A DNA stretch of 64,000 nucleotides from Granulosicoccaceae sp. 1_MG-2023 (GTDB taxonomy: Bacteria > Pseudomonadota > Gammaproteobacteria > Granulosicoccales > Granulosicoccaceae), in contig JAUOPI010000004.1 of assembly GCA_030546905.1 (NCBI GenBank), positions 1 through 64,000 on the forward strand. The letters run 5' to 3'. The position numbers and the translations under genes were made by a program. Within the stretch, counting starts at the first letter, position 1, and each line of letters begins with the position of its first letter. Below the pieces are notes generated by a model that saw nothing but the letters and a program-made list of their open reading frames with translations, was not told the origin of the DNA and searched no databases. Positions 49,178-60,201 of the stretch are shown piece after piece.

Positions 49178-51754
49178 GTGCTGACAGAATACAGAAAACA
49201 CGTTGAGGAGCGCGCCGCCGAGGGCGTACCGCCGCAACCGCTCACCCCGGAGCAGGTCGCAGATCTGGTTGAACTGCTGAAAAATCCCCCGGCCGGTGAA
49301 GAAGAATTTCTGGTCGACCTGATCACCAACCGTGTACCGCCCGGTGTGGATCAGGCCGCCTACGTCAAAGCTGCTTTTCTGTCAGACGTTGCTAAGGGTA
49401 ATGCAACGAGCCCGCTGATTGATAAGGCACACGCGACCAAACTGCTGGGTACCATGCTCGGTGGTTACAACATCGCGACTCTGGTTGAGCTGCTCGATGA
49501 TGCTGATCTGGGTGGCCTGGCCGCCGACGCGCTGTCCAAAACGCTGCTGGTATTCGACGCCTTCCACGATGTGAAAGAAAAAGCCGATGCCGGTAACGAA
49601 AACGCCAAACGCGTGATGCAGGCATGGGCCGATGCTGATTGGTTCACTGCGCAGCCTGAGCTGGCTCAGAAAGTGACCGTCACTGTCTTCAAAGTGCCGG
49701 GCGAAACCAATACTGATGATCTGTCGCCGGCGCCGGATGCCTGGTCCCGTCCGGATATCCCGCTGCACGCCAATGCGATGCTGAAAAACCCGCGTCCGGG
49801 TCTGGAAGGCAATCCGCTGGAAGTGATCGCCAAGCTGAAAGAAAAAGGTCACCCGGTTGCCTATGTCGGTGACGTTGTCGGTACCGGTTCGTCACGTAAG
49901 TCGGCTACCAACTCCGTTCTGTGGCACATGGGTGACGACATTCCCTATGTTCCGAACAAACGCGACGGTGGTTTCTGCCTCGGCGGTAAGATCGCGCCGA
50001 TCTTCTTCAATACCATGGAAGATGCCGGTGCGCTGCCGATCGAAGTTGACGTCAGCAAGCTCAACATGGGTGATGTGATCGATATCTACCCCTACGACGG
50101 CAAAATCTGCAAAAGCGGCACAGACGAAGTGCTGGCTGAATTCGAGCTGAAAACCAATGTACTGCTCGACGAAGTCCGTGCCGGCGGCCGTATCCCGCTG
50201 ATCATCGGTCGAGGTCTGACTGACCGTGCCCGTGAGGCAATGGGTCTGGAGGCGTCTGACGTTTTCCAACGTCCGGAAGCCGAAGCAGACAGCGACAAAG
50301 GCTTTACGCTGGCGCAGAAAATGGTCGGCCGCGCCTGTGGCGTAAAAGGTGTCCGTCCGGGTACTTACTGCGAGCCGAAAATGACCACTGTCGGTTCTCA
50401 GGACACCACCGGTCCGATGACGCGCGACGAACTGAAAGACCTGGCCTGCCTCGGTTTCTCTGCCGATCTGGTTATGCAGTCCTTCTGTCACACAGCCGCG
50501 TATCCGAAACCGATCGACGTGAAAACCCACCACACACTGCCGGATTTCATTTCCTCGCGCGGTGGTGTGGCGCTGCGTCCGGGCGACGGCATCATCCACT
50601 CCTGGCTGAACCGTATGCTGCTGCCTGACACCGTCGGTACCGGTGGTGACTCGCACACCCGTTTCCCGCTCGGTATCAGCTTCCCGGCCGGTTCCGGTCT
50701 GGTGGCCTTTGCCGGCGCCACCGGTGTGATGCCGCTGGATATGCCGGAATCGGTACTGGTCCGCTTTAAAGGCGACATGCAGCCCGGTGTGACACTGCGT
50801 GATCTGGTTAATGCGATTCCTTACCAGGCGATTCAGGACGGTCTGCTGACTGTGGCCAAAGAAGGTAAGAAAAACATCTTCTCCGGTCGTGTCGTGGAAA
50901 TCGAAGGTCTGCCGGATCTGAAAGTCGAGCAGGCGTTTGAACTGTCTGATGCGTCTGCCGAACGTTCCGCTGCCGGTTGTACCGTGAAGCTGAACAAAGA
51001 GCCGATCATCGAGTACCTGAACTCCAACATCACACTGCTCAAATGGATGATTGCGGAAGGCTACAAAGATCCGCGCACCCTCGAGCGTCGTGTTGCTGCC
51101 ATGGAAAAATGGCTGGAAAATCCGGAGCTGCTGAGTGCTGATGACGACGCAGAATACGCGGCGGTTATCGAGATCGATCTGAACGAAATCAAAGAGCCGA
51201 TCGTTGCCTGCCCGAACGATCCGGACGATGTGAAACTGCTGTCTGACGTGGCCGGCAGCAAGATCGACGAAGTCTTTATCGGTTCCTGCATGACCAATAT
51301 CGGTCACTACCGTGCAGCCGGTAAGGTGCTCGAAGGTCACCGTGACATCCCGACCCGTCTGTGGGTTTGCCCGCCGACGAAAATGGATGAGCATCAGCTG
51401 ACCGTGGAAGGCTATTACTCCATTTTCGGTGCTGCCGGCGCGCGTACCGAAATGCCCGGCTGCTCGCTGTGCATGGGTAACCAGGCGCGGGTAAAAGACA
51501 ACGCGACTGTGATGTCTACCTCGACCCGTAACTTCCCGAACCGTCTTGGTGACGGCGCTAACGTCTACCTCGGTTCTGCGGAGCTGGCAGCGATCTGTTC
51601 AATGCTGGGTAAAATCCCCAGTGTTGAGGAGTACATGGAGCACATCGCCAAGATCGACACCATGGCTGATGAGATCTACCGCTACATGAACTTCGACCAG
51701 ATTGCCGAGTTCAAGGAAGTGGCTGACAAGGTCATTCCGATCGCGGTTGCCTGA
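49178..51754 (+). CDS. acnB: Aconitate hydratase B
   Basis: An 858-residue TCA-cycle enzyme converting citrate to isocitrate through a 4Fe-4S cluster. Cluster cysteines lie in [11 protein letters not shown] and GCSLCMGNQ. The start is the GTG at 49178, because [16 protein letters not shown] matches the AcnB N-terminus and AGGA lies about 9 nt upstream; an in-frame ATG at 49124 adds unrelated sequence. AcnB-type HEAT-like and swivel domains come first in the chain. It has its own terminator. Confidence 0.96.
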   Translation: MLTEYRKHVEERAAEGVPPQPLTPEQVADLVELLKNPPAGEEEFLVDLITNRVPPGVDQAAYVKAAFLSDVAKGNATSPLIDKAHATKLLGTMLGGYNIATLVELLDDADLGGLAADALSKTLLVFDAFHDVKEKADAGNENAKRVMQAWADADWFTAQPELAQKVTVTVFKVPGETNTDDLSPAPDAWSRPDIPLHANAMLKNPRPGLEGNPLEVIAKLKEKGHPVAYVGDVVGTGSSRKSATNSVLWHMGDDIPYVPNKRDGGFCLGGKIAPIFFNTMEDAGALPIEVDVSKLNMGDVIDIYPYDGKICKSGTDEVLAEFELKTNVLLDEVRAGGRIPLIIGRGLTDRAREAMGLEASDVFQRPEAEADSDKGFTLAQKMVGRACGVKGVRPGTYCEPKMTTVGSQDTTGPMTRDELKDLACLGFSADLVMQSFCHTAAYPKPIDVKTHHTLPDFISSRGGVALRPGDGIIHSWLNRMLLPDTVGTGGDSHTRFPLGISFPAGSGLVAFAGATGVMPLDMPESVLVRFKGDMQPGVTLRDLVNAIPYQAIQDGLLTVAKEGKKNIFSGRVVEIEGLPDLKVEQAFELSDASAERSAAGCTVKLNKEPIIEYLNSNITLLKWMIAEGYKDPRTLERRVAAMEKWLENPELLSADDDAEYAAVIEIDLNEIKEPIVACPNDPDDVKLLSDVAGSKIDEVFIGSCMTNIGHYRAAGKVLEGHRDIPTRLWVCPPTKMDEHQLTVEGYYSIFGAAGARTEMPGCSLCMGNQARVKDNATVMSTSTRNFPNRLGDGANVYLGSAELAAICSMLGKIPSVEEYMEHIAKIDTMADEIYRYMNFDQIAEFKEVADKVIPIAVA

Positions 51755-51767
51755 TCAAAGGCGCAAC

Positions 51768-51799
51768 GAAAAAAGCCGGTCAATTGACCGGCTTTTTTT
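51768..51799. terminator. Bidirectional terminator between acnB and hflD
   Basis: AAAAAGCCGGTCAA and TTGACCGGCTTTTT form a perfect inverted repeat ending in a T run on either strand. It serves acnB and may also serve the convergent mnmA-hflD unit. Confidence 0.9.
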
Positions 51800-51858
51800 G
51801 TGCCTGCGGTTTGTGTGTCGCCGCAGGTCAGATCGCTAACCGGGGCAGGGCGCCAGGT

Positions 51859-52512
51859 TTAATCCTGAGGCGGCGCGATTTCCTCTGCTGCGGGCATCTG
51901 ATCGAGCAGCTCGCGGGCCTGACGCAGATAATCGTTGCGTTTGAACAGCAGGCGCAGCCGGCTGCCGCCGCACTGGCGCCAGAGTACGGCGCCGCGGATC
52001 GAGGCCAGCAGCATGGCCCGGATGCGCGCGGCAGTGGCTTCATTGGCCAGATGCCGTGATTCGCCGTTGACCATAATCCGCGGCCGCAGCTGGCTGATGG
52101 TGTCGCGGTAGAGTTCTGCCGTGTTGTGAATCAGCGTGTCCGACAGACCGTAGAGGCGGTGTTGCGCTTCAAGCTGGGTGATGCCCTGGCGGAGCTTTTC
52201 GTGGATGGCAAAATCGCCGCGCAGGCGCGATTCCAGATGCAGCAGGGTGATGGCGTAGCGTGAGAGTTCATCATCCCGCTGCCCGGGCACGTTGGAGAGC
52301 TGGTCGCAGAGCACCTTCAGGCCCTGACGCACGCCACGGTTGTGGTCGTAAATGGCTTCCACCGAGTCGGCGTCTATGCCGATCACCGATTTCAGGCTGG
52401 CTTCAAAGGCATCCGCGTCGTAGCGGCCCTGATGGGCCAGTTGCTTGACCAGCCAGGCGCCCTGAAATACCGCCGCCAGCGCAATGGTTTGGTTCTGTAA
52501 GTTCTTAAGCAT
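51859..52512 (-). CDS. hflD: HflD family protein
   Basis: A 217-residue membrane-associated helical protein ([18 protein letters not shown] start; [15 protein letters not shown] centre). In E. coli, HflD (YcfC) affects the stability of lambda CII, and its normal role is unclear. It overlaps mnmA by 8 bp, the conserved arrangement. purB, the usual third gene, is not here. Confidence 0.93.
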   Translation of the reverse strand: MLKNLQNQTIALAAVFQGAWLVKQLAHQGRYDADAFEASLKSVIGIDADSVEAIYDHNRGVRQGLKVLCDQLSNVPGQRDDELSRYAITLLHLESRLRGDFAIHEKLRQGITQLEAQHRLYGLSDTLIHNTAELYRDTISQLRPRIMVNGESRHLANEATAARIRAMLLASIRGAVLWRQCGGSRLRLLFKRNDYLRQARELLDQMPAAEEIAPPQD

Positions 52513-53650
52513 CGCGGCGTTCTCCGGCGTTTATCTGCATTGATTCGATGACGCCGCCGCCTAGACATTCGGCACCGTCATACAGCACCAGTGACTGGCC
52601 GGGGGTCACGGCGCGGACCGGTTCGGCAAAGCGCACGATGACGCTGCCGTCGCCCTGTACGGCGACTTCACAGGCCTGATCCTGCTGCCGATAGCGGACT
52701 TTGGCTGTGCAAGGGAAGTTGTCGGCCGGTGCCTGTCCGGCAGTCCAGTGCATCTGTGCGGCGTGCAGCGCATCGGAGAACAGCAGCGGATGGTCGTGGC
52801 CCTGACCGACGATCAGCCGGTTGGCCGGGATGTCTTTCTGCAGTACGTACCAGGGAGCCTCATCCGCGCCGGCACGTCCGCCTATGCCCAGACCCTGTCG
52901 CTGGCCCAGAGTGTAATACATCAGTCCCTGATGGCGGCCCAGCAGTTCGCCGCTGTCGCTGACAATATCGCCGGGGTTGGCCGGCAGATACTCGGACAGA
53001 AACTCGCTGAAGCGGCGTTCGCCGATAAAACATATGCCGGTGCTGTCTTTTTTGCTGTGTACATGCAGGCCGTGTTTTTTGGCCAGTTGCCGCACATCGC
53101 TTTTGTCCATCTCACCGACCGGAAACAGGGTGCGGCTCAGCGCTTCCTGACCCAGTGTGTACAGGAAGTAGGTCTGGTCCTTGTTGTTGTCCAGACCGCG
53201 TAACAGCCGCGCACGGCCGTCCTGAGTATCACGCCGGGCATAGTGGCCGGTGGCGATAAAGTCGGCGCCCTGTGCGGTGGCATAATCGAGAAACGCGCGG
53301 AATTTGATTTCCTTGTTGCAGAGAATATCCGGATTCGGGGTGCGGCCGGCCTGGTATTCCTCGAGAAAATGGGCAAACACGCCGTCCCAGTATTCCCTGG
53401 CAAAATTGACGGTAGAAAGCTCGATACCGATGGTTTGTGCCACCGCAGCGGCATCACGGTAGTCCTGACGGATCGTGCAGTGCTCGTCGTCATCTTCCCA
53501 GTTCTGCATGAAAATGCCGCGCACGCGGTAGCCTTGCTCTTTGAGTAAGACTGCGCTGAGCGAGGAGTCGACGCCGCCGGACATGCCGACGATCACATCG
53601 ATAGCGTGGTTATAGGTCAATTGTGCGTCCCGGGCGGTGCAAAACGGCAT
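52505..53650 (-). CDS. mnmA: tRNA 2-thiouridylase MnmA
   Basis: A 381-residue enzyme that thiolates U34 of Lys, Glu and Gln tRNAs. The PP-loop GMSGGVDSS, the first catalytic Cys in [12 protein letters not shown] and the second in GICFIGER are all present. The ATG at 53650 gives about a 16-residue extension over the usual N-terminus and lacks a clear ribosome site; a start at the TTG or GTG near 53620-53599 is possible. Confidence 0.95.
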   Translation of the reverse strand: MPFCTARDAQLTYNHAIDVIVGMSGGVDSSLSAVLLKEQGYRVRGIFMQNWEDDDEHCTIRQDYRDAAAVAQTIGIELSTVNFAREYWDGVFAHFLEEYQAGRTPNPDILCNKEIKFRAFLDYATAQGADFIATGHYARRDTQDGRARLLRGLDNNKDQTYFLYTLGQEALSRTLFPVGEMDKSDVRQLAKKHGLHVHSKKDSTGICFIGERRFSEFLSEYLPANPGDIVSDSGELLGRHQGLMYYTLGQRQGLGIGGRAGADEAPWYVLQKDIPANRLIVGQGHDHPLLFSDALHAAQMHWTAGQAPADNFPCTAKVRYRQQDQACEVAVQGDGSVIVRFAEPVRAVTPGQSLVLYDGAECLGGGVIESMQINAGERRDA

Positions 53651-53780
53651 TATAACTGGCCTGAGCCGCGGATGAACAAATTCCTGTTACGCGTCCGGAA
53701 GGGGGCAGGCCGGGGCCGTGTATTCGTCCGCGGTCTGCGTATAATGCCGCCGGTGCCTATTTTTCTGACAGGATTTGACC

Positions 53781-54527
53781 TTGCTTGATGCCTTGCTTGA
53801 CCCCCTGAGTCTGTTTGGATTGCTGTTGCTGTGCGTCGTTGTGTTTCAGTGGCGTGCCTGCCGCGCTCCTGCGCGCGCCGGTGGATTGTTGTTGATTGCG
53901 GTCCTGCTGGTGTTTTCTGCACCGGCGCTGGTCAATCCCGTGGTAGCCGCCTATGAAGCGCGCCTGCCGGGCGGAGACGCCTGTGAGGCGGACACGGGCC
54001 TGCCGGTGGTGCTGCTGGGCGGCGGTCTGGATGGGCGGGCCAGTGCGGCCGATCAGATCGGCTATCTGCACTCGGCCAGTTATCGTCGCACGGTCAAGGC
54101 CGCTGAGTTGGCCCTGCAGGCGCCCTCAGCGACCGTTTACGTGGCCGGCGGGGCCTACCGGCAGGTGGCCGAGGCGGATGTAATGAGTGCGTTGTTGCTC
54201 AGGCTGGGGGTGGCGCAGGAGCAGATGCGTCTGGACAGCCGGTCGATGAATACCTTCGAAAATGCCCAGCAGGTGCGTGAGCTGATGACCGCAGCGGGGG
54301 AGGCCGACCGGATCCGGCTGGTGACATCGGCGATCCATATGCCGCGTGCGGCAGCTGTGTTTGAGGCGTCTGGGCTGGACGTCTGTCCGGTGCCGCTGGA
54401 TTATCTCGGCTTGCACCACGTGCCGATGATGGCCTTGTTGCCACAGTCGACGGCGCTGCGGAAAACCGCCGCCTTGCTCCATGAATGGATCGGCTGGGCG
54501 TATTATCGCCTCAGCGGCAAGCTATAA
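53781..54527 (+). CDS. DUF218 / YdcF-like membrane protein
   Basis: A 248-residue protein with two N-terminal membrane helices (about 8-22 and 33-52) and a periplasmic DUF218 domain (PVVLLGGGLDGR, then SRSMNTFENAQQV, then TSAIHMPRAAAVF). The family includes SanA and ElyC, which act on envelope integrity and lipid carrier use. Starts are unusual: TTG at 53781 is preferred because AGGA lies about 8 nt upstream, while an in-frame TTG at 53775 is too close to it. It may be an ElyC-like protein. Confidence 0.78.
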   Translation: MLDALLDPLSLFGLLLLCVVVFQWRACRAPARAGGLLLIAVLLVFSAPALVNPVVAAYEARLPGGDACEADTGLPVVLLGGGLDGRASAADQIGYLHSASYRRTVKAAELALQAPSATVYVAGGAYRQVAEADVMSALLLRLGVAQEQMRLDSRSMNTFENAQQVRELMTAAGEADRIRLVTSAIHMPRAAAVFEASGLDVCPVPLDYLGLHHVPMMALLPQSTALRKTAALLHEWIGWAYYRLSGKL

Positions 54528-54556
54528 AAAAAGGCCGCTTTAAGCGGCCTTTTTTC
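54526..54556. terminator. Bidirectional terminator
   Basis: AAAAAAAGGCCGCTT followed by AAGCGGCCTTTTTT forms a hairpin with A and T flanks. It lies between the DUF218 gene and the convergent epimerase gene and can serve both. Confidence 0.9.
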
Positions 54557-54558
54557 GA

Positions 54559-55566
54559 TCAGACTTTGTAGTACTCGCGGTACCACTCGACAAACTTGCC
54601 GATACCTTCTTCGATGGTGGTGGCCGGTTTGTAGCCCACATCCCTGACCAGATCCTGCACGTCGGCGTAGGTATCCGGTACATCGCCCGGCTGCAGCGGC
54701 AGCAGGTTTTTCTCGGCTTTCTTGCCCAACGCTTTTTCCAGTGTCTCGATGTAGTCCATCAGGTTCACCGGTGCGTTATTGCCGATATTGTAGATGCGGA
54801 AGGGCGCGCTGCTGGTGCTCGGGTCCGGGTTGTTGCTGTCCCAGTCCGGATCAGGGGTTGCGACCTTATCCAGTGTGCGCACCACGCCTTCGACGATGTC
54901 GTCAACAAAGGTGAAGTCGCGGCGGTGATTGCCGTTGTTGAACACGTCAATCGGCTTGCCTTCGAGGATGCTGCGGGTGAACAGGAACAGCGCCATATCC
55001 GGGCGGCCCCAGGGACCGTAGACGGTAAAAAAGCGCAGTCCGGTGGTCGGCAGGCGGAACAGGTGGCTGTAGGTGTGAGCCATCAGCTCATTGGCTTTTT
55101 TGGTCGCCGCGTAGAGGCTGACCGGGTGATCCACGCTGTCGTGTACCGAGAACGGCATATTGGTGTGTGCGCCGTAAACCGAGCTGGTTGAGGCGTAGAC
55201 CAGATGCTCGACATCGTTGTGACGGCAGGCTTCGAGGATATTGGTGAAGCCGATAATGTTTGAATCGATATAGGCGTGCGGGTTTTCCAGTGAATAGCGT
55301 ACGCCGGCCTGCGCGGCCAGATTCACAACCCGGTCGGGCTTGTGCTTGGCGAAGGTGGCCTTGATCAGCTCGCGGTCTTCCAGATCGCCGCGTACTTCGG
55401 TAAAGCCCGAACGTCCGGTCAGTCGCTCCAGACGCGCGAGTTTGAGATTCACATCGTAGTAATCGTTGACGTTGTCCAGGCCGATCACTTCGTCGCCGCG
55501 GTCGAGCAGACGATGTGTAAGCGTGGAGCCGATAAAGCCGGCGGTGCCGGTAACTAATACTTTCAT
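54559..55566 (-). CDS. UDP-glucuronate/UDP-sugar 4-epimerase family protein
   Basis: A 335-residue short-chain epimerase. The NAD loop is [10 protein letters not shown] at the N-terminus. The catalytic set is STSSVYG and Tyr-x-x-x-Lys in [11 protein letters not shown]. The sequence is closest to UDP-glucuronate 4-epimerases ([32 protein letters not shown]). It would interconvert UDP-glucuronate and UDP-galacturonate, or their N-acetyl forms. The UDP-sugar dehydrogenase gene 45 bp upstream could supply its substrate. Confidence 0.85.
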   Translation of the reverse strand: MKVLVTGTAGFIGSTLTHRLLDRGDEVIGLDNVNDYYDVNLKLARLERLTGRSGFTEVRGDLEDRELIKATFAKHKPDRVVNLAAQAGVRYSLENPHAYIDSNIIGFTNILEACRHNDVEHLVYASTSSVYGAHTNMPFSVHDSVDHPVSLYAATKKANELMAHTYSHLFRLPTTGLRFFTVYGPWGRPDMALFLFTRSILEGKPIDVFNNGNHRRDFTFVDDIVEGVVRTLDKVATPDPDWDSNNPDPSTSSAPFRIYNIGNNAPVNLMDYIETLEKALGKKAEKNLLPLQPGDVPDTYADVQDLVRDVGYKPATTIEEGIGKFVEWYREYYKV

Positions 55567-55611
55567 AATGCTTTCGCTAATTCCGGGTTTTAAAAGTCTG
55601 GCGCGCTCTGA

Positions 55612-56892
55612 TTAGAGTCGCGCGTCGACGGATTCTTTCGGCAGCACGCTTTTTATGTCGTACAGGATATGGGATTCCTTACCAAAGCCACGGATAGCCT
55701 CGCTGCCCATTTCGATAAACTGGCGGTGACCGACGGCGAGAATAATCGCATCGTAGTGACCTGTGTCCGGTTGGGCGATGGGGGCAATATTGTATTCGTG
55801 CTGTGCTTCTTCAGGGTCGACCCACGGATCATAAACATCGACATGGGCGTGGTAATTCTTAAGCTCGGTGATGATATCCACGACGCGTGTGTTGCGCAGG
55901 TCGGGGCAGTTTTCTTTAAACGCGAAACCGAGAATCAGGATATTGGATCCGACCACGTGAATACGTTTCTGGGTGAGCTTTTTGACCACCTGCTCGGCCA
56001 CATAGCTGCCCATGCTGTCGTTGATCTGACGGCCGGAAAGGATGACCTGCGGGTGATAGCCGATTTCCTGTGCTTTGTGCGTCAGGTAGTAGGGGTCAAC
56101 ACTGATGCAGTGACCGCCGACCAGACCGGGACGGAAGGGCAGGAAGTTCCATTTGGTGCCGGCCGCTTCGAGCACTTCCAGGGTGTCTATGCCAAGACGG
56201 TCAAAGATGATCGCCAGTTCGTTGATCAGGGCGATATTCAGATCCCGCTGGGTGTTTTCGATGACCTTGGCCGCTTCGGCGACTTTGATGCTGCTGGCCA
56301 GATGTGTACCGGCGGTGATGACGCTTTTGTACAGGGCATCGACAGCTTCGCCTGCTTCGGGCGTGGAGCCGGAGGTGACTTTCATAATGCTGCTGACGCG
56401 GTGTTCTTTGTCACCGGGGTTGATGCGCTCGGGGCTGTAGCCGGCGAAAAAGTCGCTGTTAAACGTCAGTCCGGATTGCTCTTCCAGAATCGGCACGCAG
56501 ACTTCTTCGGTGGCTCCCGGGTAGACGGTCGACTCATAAATCACGATGTCGCCTTTTTTGAGTACCTGACCGATGGTCTTGCTGGCTTTTTGCAGCGGCG
56601 TCAGATCCGGCTGTTTATGCTTGTTAATAGGCGTCGGTACCGTCACGATAAACACGTTGCAGTCTTCGATGCCGGCCACATCATTGGTAAAAGACAGTTT
56701 AGCGGAGGACTGCAATTCGCTTGCGCTGACTTCGAGGGTGCGGTCATTGCCGTCCCGTAATTCTGTGATCCGCTGCTCATTAACATCGAAGCCGACGGTG
56801 CGATAGAGCTTGCCGAACTCGACGGCTAAGGGTAGGCCTACATAGCCGAGTCCGATGATTGCGATGTGAGCATTTTGTCCCAGATCAAGCAT
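55612..56892 (-). CDS. UDP-sugar 6-dehydrogenase (TviB/WbpA-like)
   Basis: A 426-residue nucleotide-sugar dehydrogenase. It has an N-terminal NAD domain ([14 protein letters not shown]), the central Lys/Asn helix ([17 protein letters not shown]) and the catalytic Cys in [12 protein letters not shown]. Sequence style fits the Vi-antigen TviB group, which oxidises UDP-N-acetylglucosamine to the uronic acid. The ATG at 56892 is preferred because GGAA lies 8 nt upstream; longer starts (56904, 56973) add non-family residues. It forms a unit with the epimerase. Confidence 0.88.
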   Translation of the reverse strand: MLDLGQNAHIAIIGLGYVGLPLAVEFGKLYRTVGFDVNEQRITELRDGNDRTLEVSASELQSSAKLSFTNDVAGIEDCNVFIVTVPTPINKHKQPDLTPLQKASKTIGQVLKKGDIVIYESTVYPGATEEVCVPILEEQSGLTFNSDFFAGYSPERINPGDKEHRVSSIMKVTSGSTPEAGEAVDALYKSVITAGTHLASSIKVAEAAKVIENTQRDLNIALINELAIIFDRLGIDTLEVLEAAGTKWNFLPFRPGLVGGHCISVDPYYLTHKAQEIGYHPQVILSGRQINDSMGSYVAEQVVKKLTQKRIHVVGSNILILGFAFKENCPDLRNTRVVDIITELKNYHAHVDVYDPWVDPEEAQHEYNIAPIAQPDTGHYDAIILAVGHRQFIEMGSEAIRGFGKESHILYDIKSVLPKESVDARL

Positions 56893-57156
56893 ATTTTTTT
56901 CCATGAAATTAAGTCGTTTAACTAAGCGTCGGCACTGTTTGCGAGTGGCCTCCGGCGCTATGCTGCGATGCACGTGCTACCATAGCGCAAGCCGGCGGCG
57001 GGCATCATAATTCGGCGGTATTGTATCCGTATAGGTCGGTAAATTCAGGAATTCTTTAGTTTTTTTTGCGCCGCCCGATACTCCTCTTAGCAGGGTGCGG
57101 AAGCCGTGTGAGTCCGCGCCGATCTTAACCTATTCAGCTGATTCAAAAGAGATACA

Positions 57157-58569
57157 GTGGGCACATTCCGACTATTCAAACTTTACCTTCGGGTTCCTTT
57201 TCTGATCCTGGCTCTGATTGAGTTCGGTATCTGTGTACTTGCGGTTTTTGTGGCTGTGTACGCACGTTTTGACGGGATGGTCCTGGAGTCGGACGGGGGT
57301 ATAGATTCACCCGTGATCAGTTCCGTCCTGTTCGGGCTGGTGATGACGCTTTCGATGATGGCGATGGGCTTGTACCAGTCCAGTTTCCGTGGCGGTTCCC
57401 TCGGCGTTTTTCTGCGCACATTGATCGGCTTTGTGGCCGGGGCGAGTGTGCTGGCACTGATATTTTACATGGTGCCGATCCTCTATCTGGGCCGGGGTGT
57501 GTTGGCGATCTCGACGGTGCTGGCGTTTTTTATGGTCGGCACCATACGCCCGTTGTTTCTGTACTACGTGGACAAAGACATCATCAAAGTGCGCGTCGCT
57601 ATTATCGGCACCGGACGACGCGCAGCCAGTATCGATAAACGCCTGCGCCGCCGCTCCGACCGCCGTGGTTTCAAGGTGATCAACTACATCCGGCTGGACG
57701 AGGAGTCCGAACACGAGGTCGACAGTGACAATGTGATCAGCCTTGGTTCAAAGACCCTGTTGGAGTTCTGTACCGAAAACGACGTTGAAGAGCTGGTGGT
57801 TGCGATGGACGACCGTCGCGGCAAAATGCCCATCGACGAACTGCTGGAATGCAAGCTCAGCGGCATTGATGTGATTGATGTGCTGACCTTTTTTGAGCGA
57901 GAGCAGGGCAAGTTGCCACTCGACATCATGAAGCCGGATTGGCTGATCTTCTCTGACGGTTTTGATCAGGGTGCCCTGCGTGACCTTTTCAAGCGCAGCT
58001 TCGATGTGGGGGTCAGTGCGCTGCTGCTGGCGGTGGTCTGGCCGTTTATGCTGCTGGCCTGGCTGGCGATCAAAATCGAGGATGGCTGGCGTGCGCCGGT
58101 GATTTACCGTCAGGTACGTACCGGGCAGCGCAACATTCCGTTCTCGGTGCTCAAATTCCGCAGTATGTCGGTTAACGCCGAGAAAGACGGCAAGGCGCAG
58201 TGGGCAAGCAAAAACGACAGCCGTATCACCCGTGTCGGTGCGTTTCTGCGCCGTACCCGGATCGATGAACTACCGCAGATTGTCAATGTGCTGGTCGGCG
58301 ATATGAGCTTTGTCGGCCCGCGTCCGGAACGTCCGGAAATCATCGAAGAGCTGGCCAAGGAAATTCCCTACTACCACGAGCGTCATCGCGTAAAACCCGG
58401 TATTACCGGCTGGGCGCAGGTCTGCTATCCCTACGGTGCGTCCATCAACGACTCGCGGCATAAGCAGGAATTTGACCTCTACTATGTCAAAAACCACACG
58501 ATCTTTCTGGATCTGCTGATTCTGTTTCAGACCGCCGAGGTGGTGTTTTTCGGCAAGGGCGTGCGCTGA
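57157..58569 (+). CDS. Exopolysaccharide initiating sugar phosphotransferase
   Basis: A 470-residue polyprenyl-phosphate glycosylphosphotransferase. Four membrane helices (about 10-135) come first, then a soluble domain with a nucleotide-binding look (VAIIGTGRRA), a fifth helix near 290, and the catalytic bacterial sugar transferase domain (FKRSFDVG, LKFRSM, RIDELPQ, FVGPRPERPE, KPGITGWAQV). The YPYGAS tail is typical of exosortase-linked transferases. It starts an EPS repeat on the lipid carrier. GTG start at 57157 with a weak AAGAGA site. Confidence 0.88.
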   Translation: MGTFRLFKLYLRVPFLILALIEFGICVLAVFVAVYARFDGMVLESDGGIDSPVISSVLFGLVMTLSMMAMGLYQSSFRGGSLGVFLRTLIGFVAGASVLALIFYMVPILYLGRGVLAISTVLAFFMVGTIRPLFLYYVDKDIIKVRVAIIGTGRRAASIDKRLRRRSDRRGFKVINYIRLDEESEHEVDSDNVISLGSKTLLEFCTENDVEELVVAMDDRRGKMPIDELLECKLSGIDVIDVLTFFEREQGKLPLDIMKPDWLIFSDGFDQGALRDLFKRSFDVGVSALLLAVVWPFMLLAWLAIKIEDGWRAPVIYRQVRTGQRNIPFSVLKFRSMSVNAEKDGKAQWASKNDSRITRVGAFLRRTRIDELPQIVNVLVGDMSFVGPRPERPEIIEELAKEIPYYHERHRVKPGITGWAQVCYPYGASINDSRHKQEFDLYYVKNHTIFLDLLILFQTAEVVFFGKGVR

Positions 58570-58580
58570 GGGCGCGCGCC

Positions 58581-59144
58581 TCAGTTGCCAAACAGTTTGC
58601 GGTTAAGCGAATGGCCGAAACTGTCTGAGTCGGAACCGCCGAGCAGCGGTGCGCGCCGGCCTGAACTGCTGCCGGACTGGGCCGGTGCGGCAGCGCCGCC
58701 GCCCGACGGCGGATCGAAGATGTCCCCGCCGACGTAGTCGCTTTTCTTGGTTGTACTGCTGTAGATCAGGAAGGCGATGATCAGAAAACCCAGTACATAT
58801 GACAAACGACTGACAGGGGCCCGTTTGGTTTTTCTCCTGCGCCGCTGCCGCGCGACCGTATGTTCACGGCGCGCCACTTCCACGCGGGCGCTTTCAAAGG
58901 CCGAATCATCCAGCTGTTCGGGTTCAAACGGCAAACGCTGGTTTTTGCTGTGAAAGGCTTTTAAGGACTCGAAAGCGGCACGGACTGCGCGGAACTGCTC
59001 ATGCGCCACGGCCGAGTCCTCGCCCTGGTGGCGGTCCGGATGCCAGCGTTGCGTCAGCTTTTTGTATTGCAGACGCGCCTGGCGGAAATCCGCATTGCGG
59101 GGTAATTCAAGTCTGTCGTAGCACTCGTTGTACTCGGTGGTCAT
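58581..59144 (-). CDS. Membrane-bound J-domain protein
   Basis: A 187-residue protein. An N-terminal J domain (about 6-65) has the HPD motif in QRWHPDRHQ. A basic stretch (RRRRKTKR) precedes one membrane helix (about 115-130), and a Gly/Ser/Ala-rich tail follows. The J domain would be cytoplasmic and recruit DnaK. The ATG at 59144 puts the J domain at the very N-terminus; a longer open frame has unrelated residues. No strong ribosome site is seen. It is oriented against the EPS genes around it. Confidence 0.8.
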   Translation of the reverse strand: MTTEYNECYDRLELPRNADFRQARLQYKKLTQRWHPDRHQGEDSAVAHEQFRAVRAAFESLKAFHSKNQRLPFEPEQLDDSAFESARVEVARREHTVARQRRRRKTKRAPVSRLSYVLGFLIIAFLIYSSTTKKSDYVGGDIFDPPSGGGAAAPAQSGSSSGRRAPLLGGSDSDSFGHSLNRKLFGN

Positions 59145-59544
59145 AGTATTGGCGGTGTTCAGGCTTGGGAATATTACCGTTAATAAGGGCGGCGGATTCC
59201 GACAAAGTGTTGGCAGTATACTCACCACGCTTTGGGTCGCAATTGCCTGGCAGACCTGTGTTGTAAGTTGTGATGTGAACGCAGATTTTGCACATGGCCG
59301 CTTTTTTGTATAGCAAACCCTGTGATAATTGCGCCGCAGCGAAAACAGAGGGCTCAAATTGTGACCCCCGGCGCCGATAGTAAACCGTAAGCTGATCGAA
59401 CGCTGCTTTGTGCGGCCGGATCTGCGTGGTCAGAGCGGGAACAACACCGCTGTTGTAGAGACCCGTCTGCCTATGTGGCTGAAAAACACTCGCATACGTG
59501 GATAGCACTTTAATCAATAATCAACCGGATATGGCGAACTGAAA
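59145..59544. other. Divergent intergenic region upstream of the EPS export gene
   Basis: About 400 bp with no supported gene. It must carry promoters for the leftward J-domain gene and the rightward export operon. No confident sigma-70 or sigma-54 site could be picked. Confidence 0.5.
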
Positions 59545-60171
59545 ATGTCATTGTTGAAAAAGTTTCTCATCTTGATGCTTGTTGTTCTTGTTTCGGCCTG
59601 TGGGTCGAAGGGAACGCCGAAGGCCGAAGACCTGGCACCGAAACCGGCCGGGTACAGCGCGACGCCGACCTATGAAATCGGCCCCGGCGACGAAGTCCGG
59701 GTCACGATCTGGAAAAACCCTGATCTGTCGGTGGAAGTGCCGGTTCGCCCGGACGGCTACATCTCAGTTCCGCTGATCGGCGATGTCCGCGCGGTAGGGC
59801 AGCACCCGGAGCAGGTCGCCACTGAGATCGAGCAAAAGCTCGGTCAGTATCTGCGTTCACCGAAAGCCTCGGTCATCGTCTCCAAACTGGTCAGTCACGA
59901 ATTTGTCTCACGGGTCCGTGTAGTCGGCGCCGTGGCCGATCCCAAATCGATCAGCTTCCGTCAGGGTATCACCGTACTTGACCTGGTGCTGGAAGCCGGT
60001 GGCGTCAATGAGTTCGCCGAACCGGATCTGGCTCAGCTCTACCGTAAAACCGAAAGCGGTGTGCAGTCCTACCCGGTGTATCTGGAGCAGATCCTCTTTA
60101 AAGGCCGGCTCGACACGAACTACGAGCTGGAGCCCGGTGATGTTGTATCTATCCCGGAACGTCGTTTCTGA
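59545..60171 (+). CDS. Polysaccharide export lipoprotein (Wza/EpsE-like)
   Basis: A 208-residue lipoprotein; the lipobox ends at VLVSAC (Cys19). A polysaccharide export domain (YEIGPGDEVRVTIWKNPDLS, then VPLIGDVRAVG) is followed by a SLBB-like domain (VVGAVADPKSISFRQGITVLD). It would form an outer-membrane portal with the chain-length protein encoded next. It is short for Wza, as is usual for the exosortase-associated kind. The gene has a 30-bp gap to the next. Confidence 0.88.
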   Translation: MSLLKKFLILMLVVLVSACGSKGTPKAEDLAPKPAGYSATPTYEIGPGDEVRVTIWKNPDLSVEVPVRPDGYISVPLIGDVRAVGQHPEQVATEIEQKLGQYLRSPKASVIVSKLVSHEFVSRVRVVGAVADPKSISFRQGITVLDLVLEAGGVNEFAEPDLAQLYRKTESGVQSYPVYLEQILFKGRLDTNYELEPGDVVSIPERRF

Positions 60172-60201
60172 ATTTACTGATAACTAAGCGATTATAAAAT
60201 A

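Noticed and set aside
49892-51394. Long open frame (500 codons) on the minus strand opposite acnB
   Set aside because: It is antisense to highly conserved acnB codons, has a composition typical of the antisense frame of GC-rich genes, and shows no known domain.
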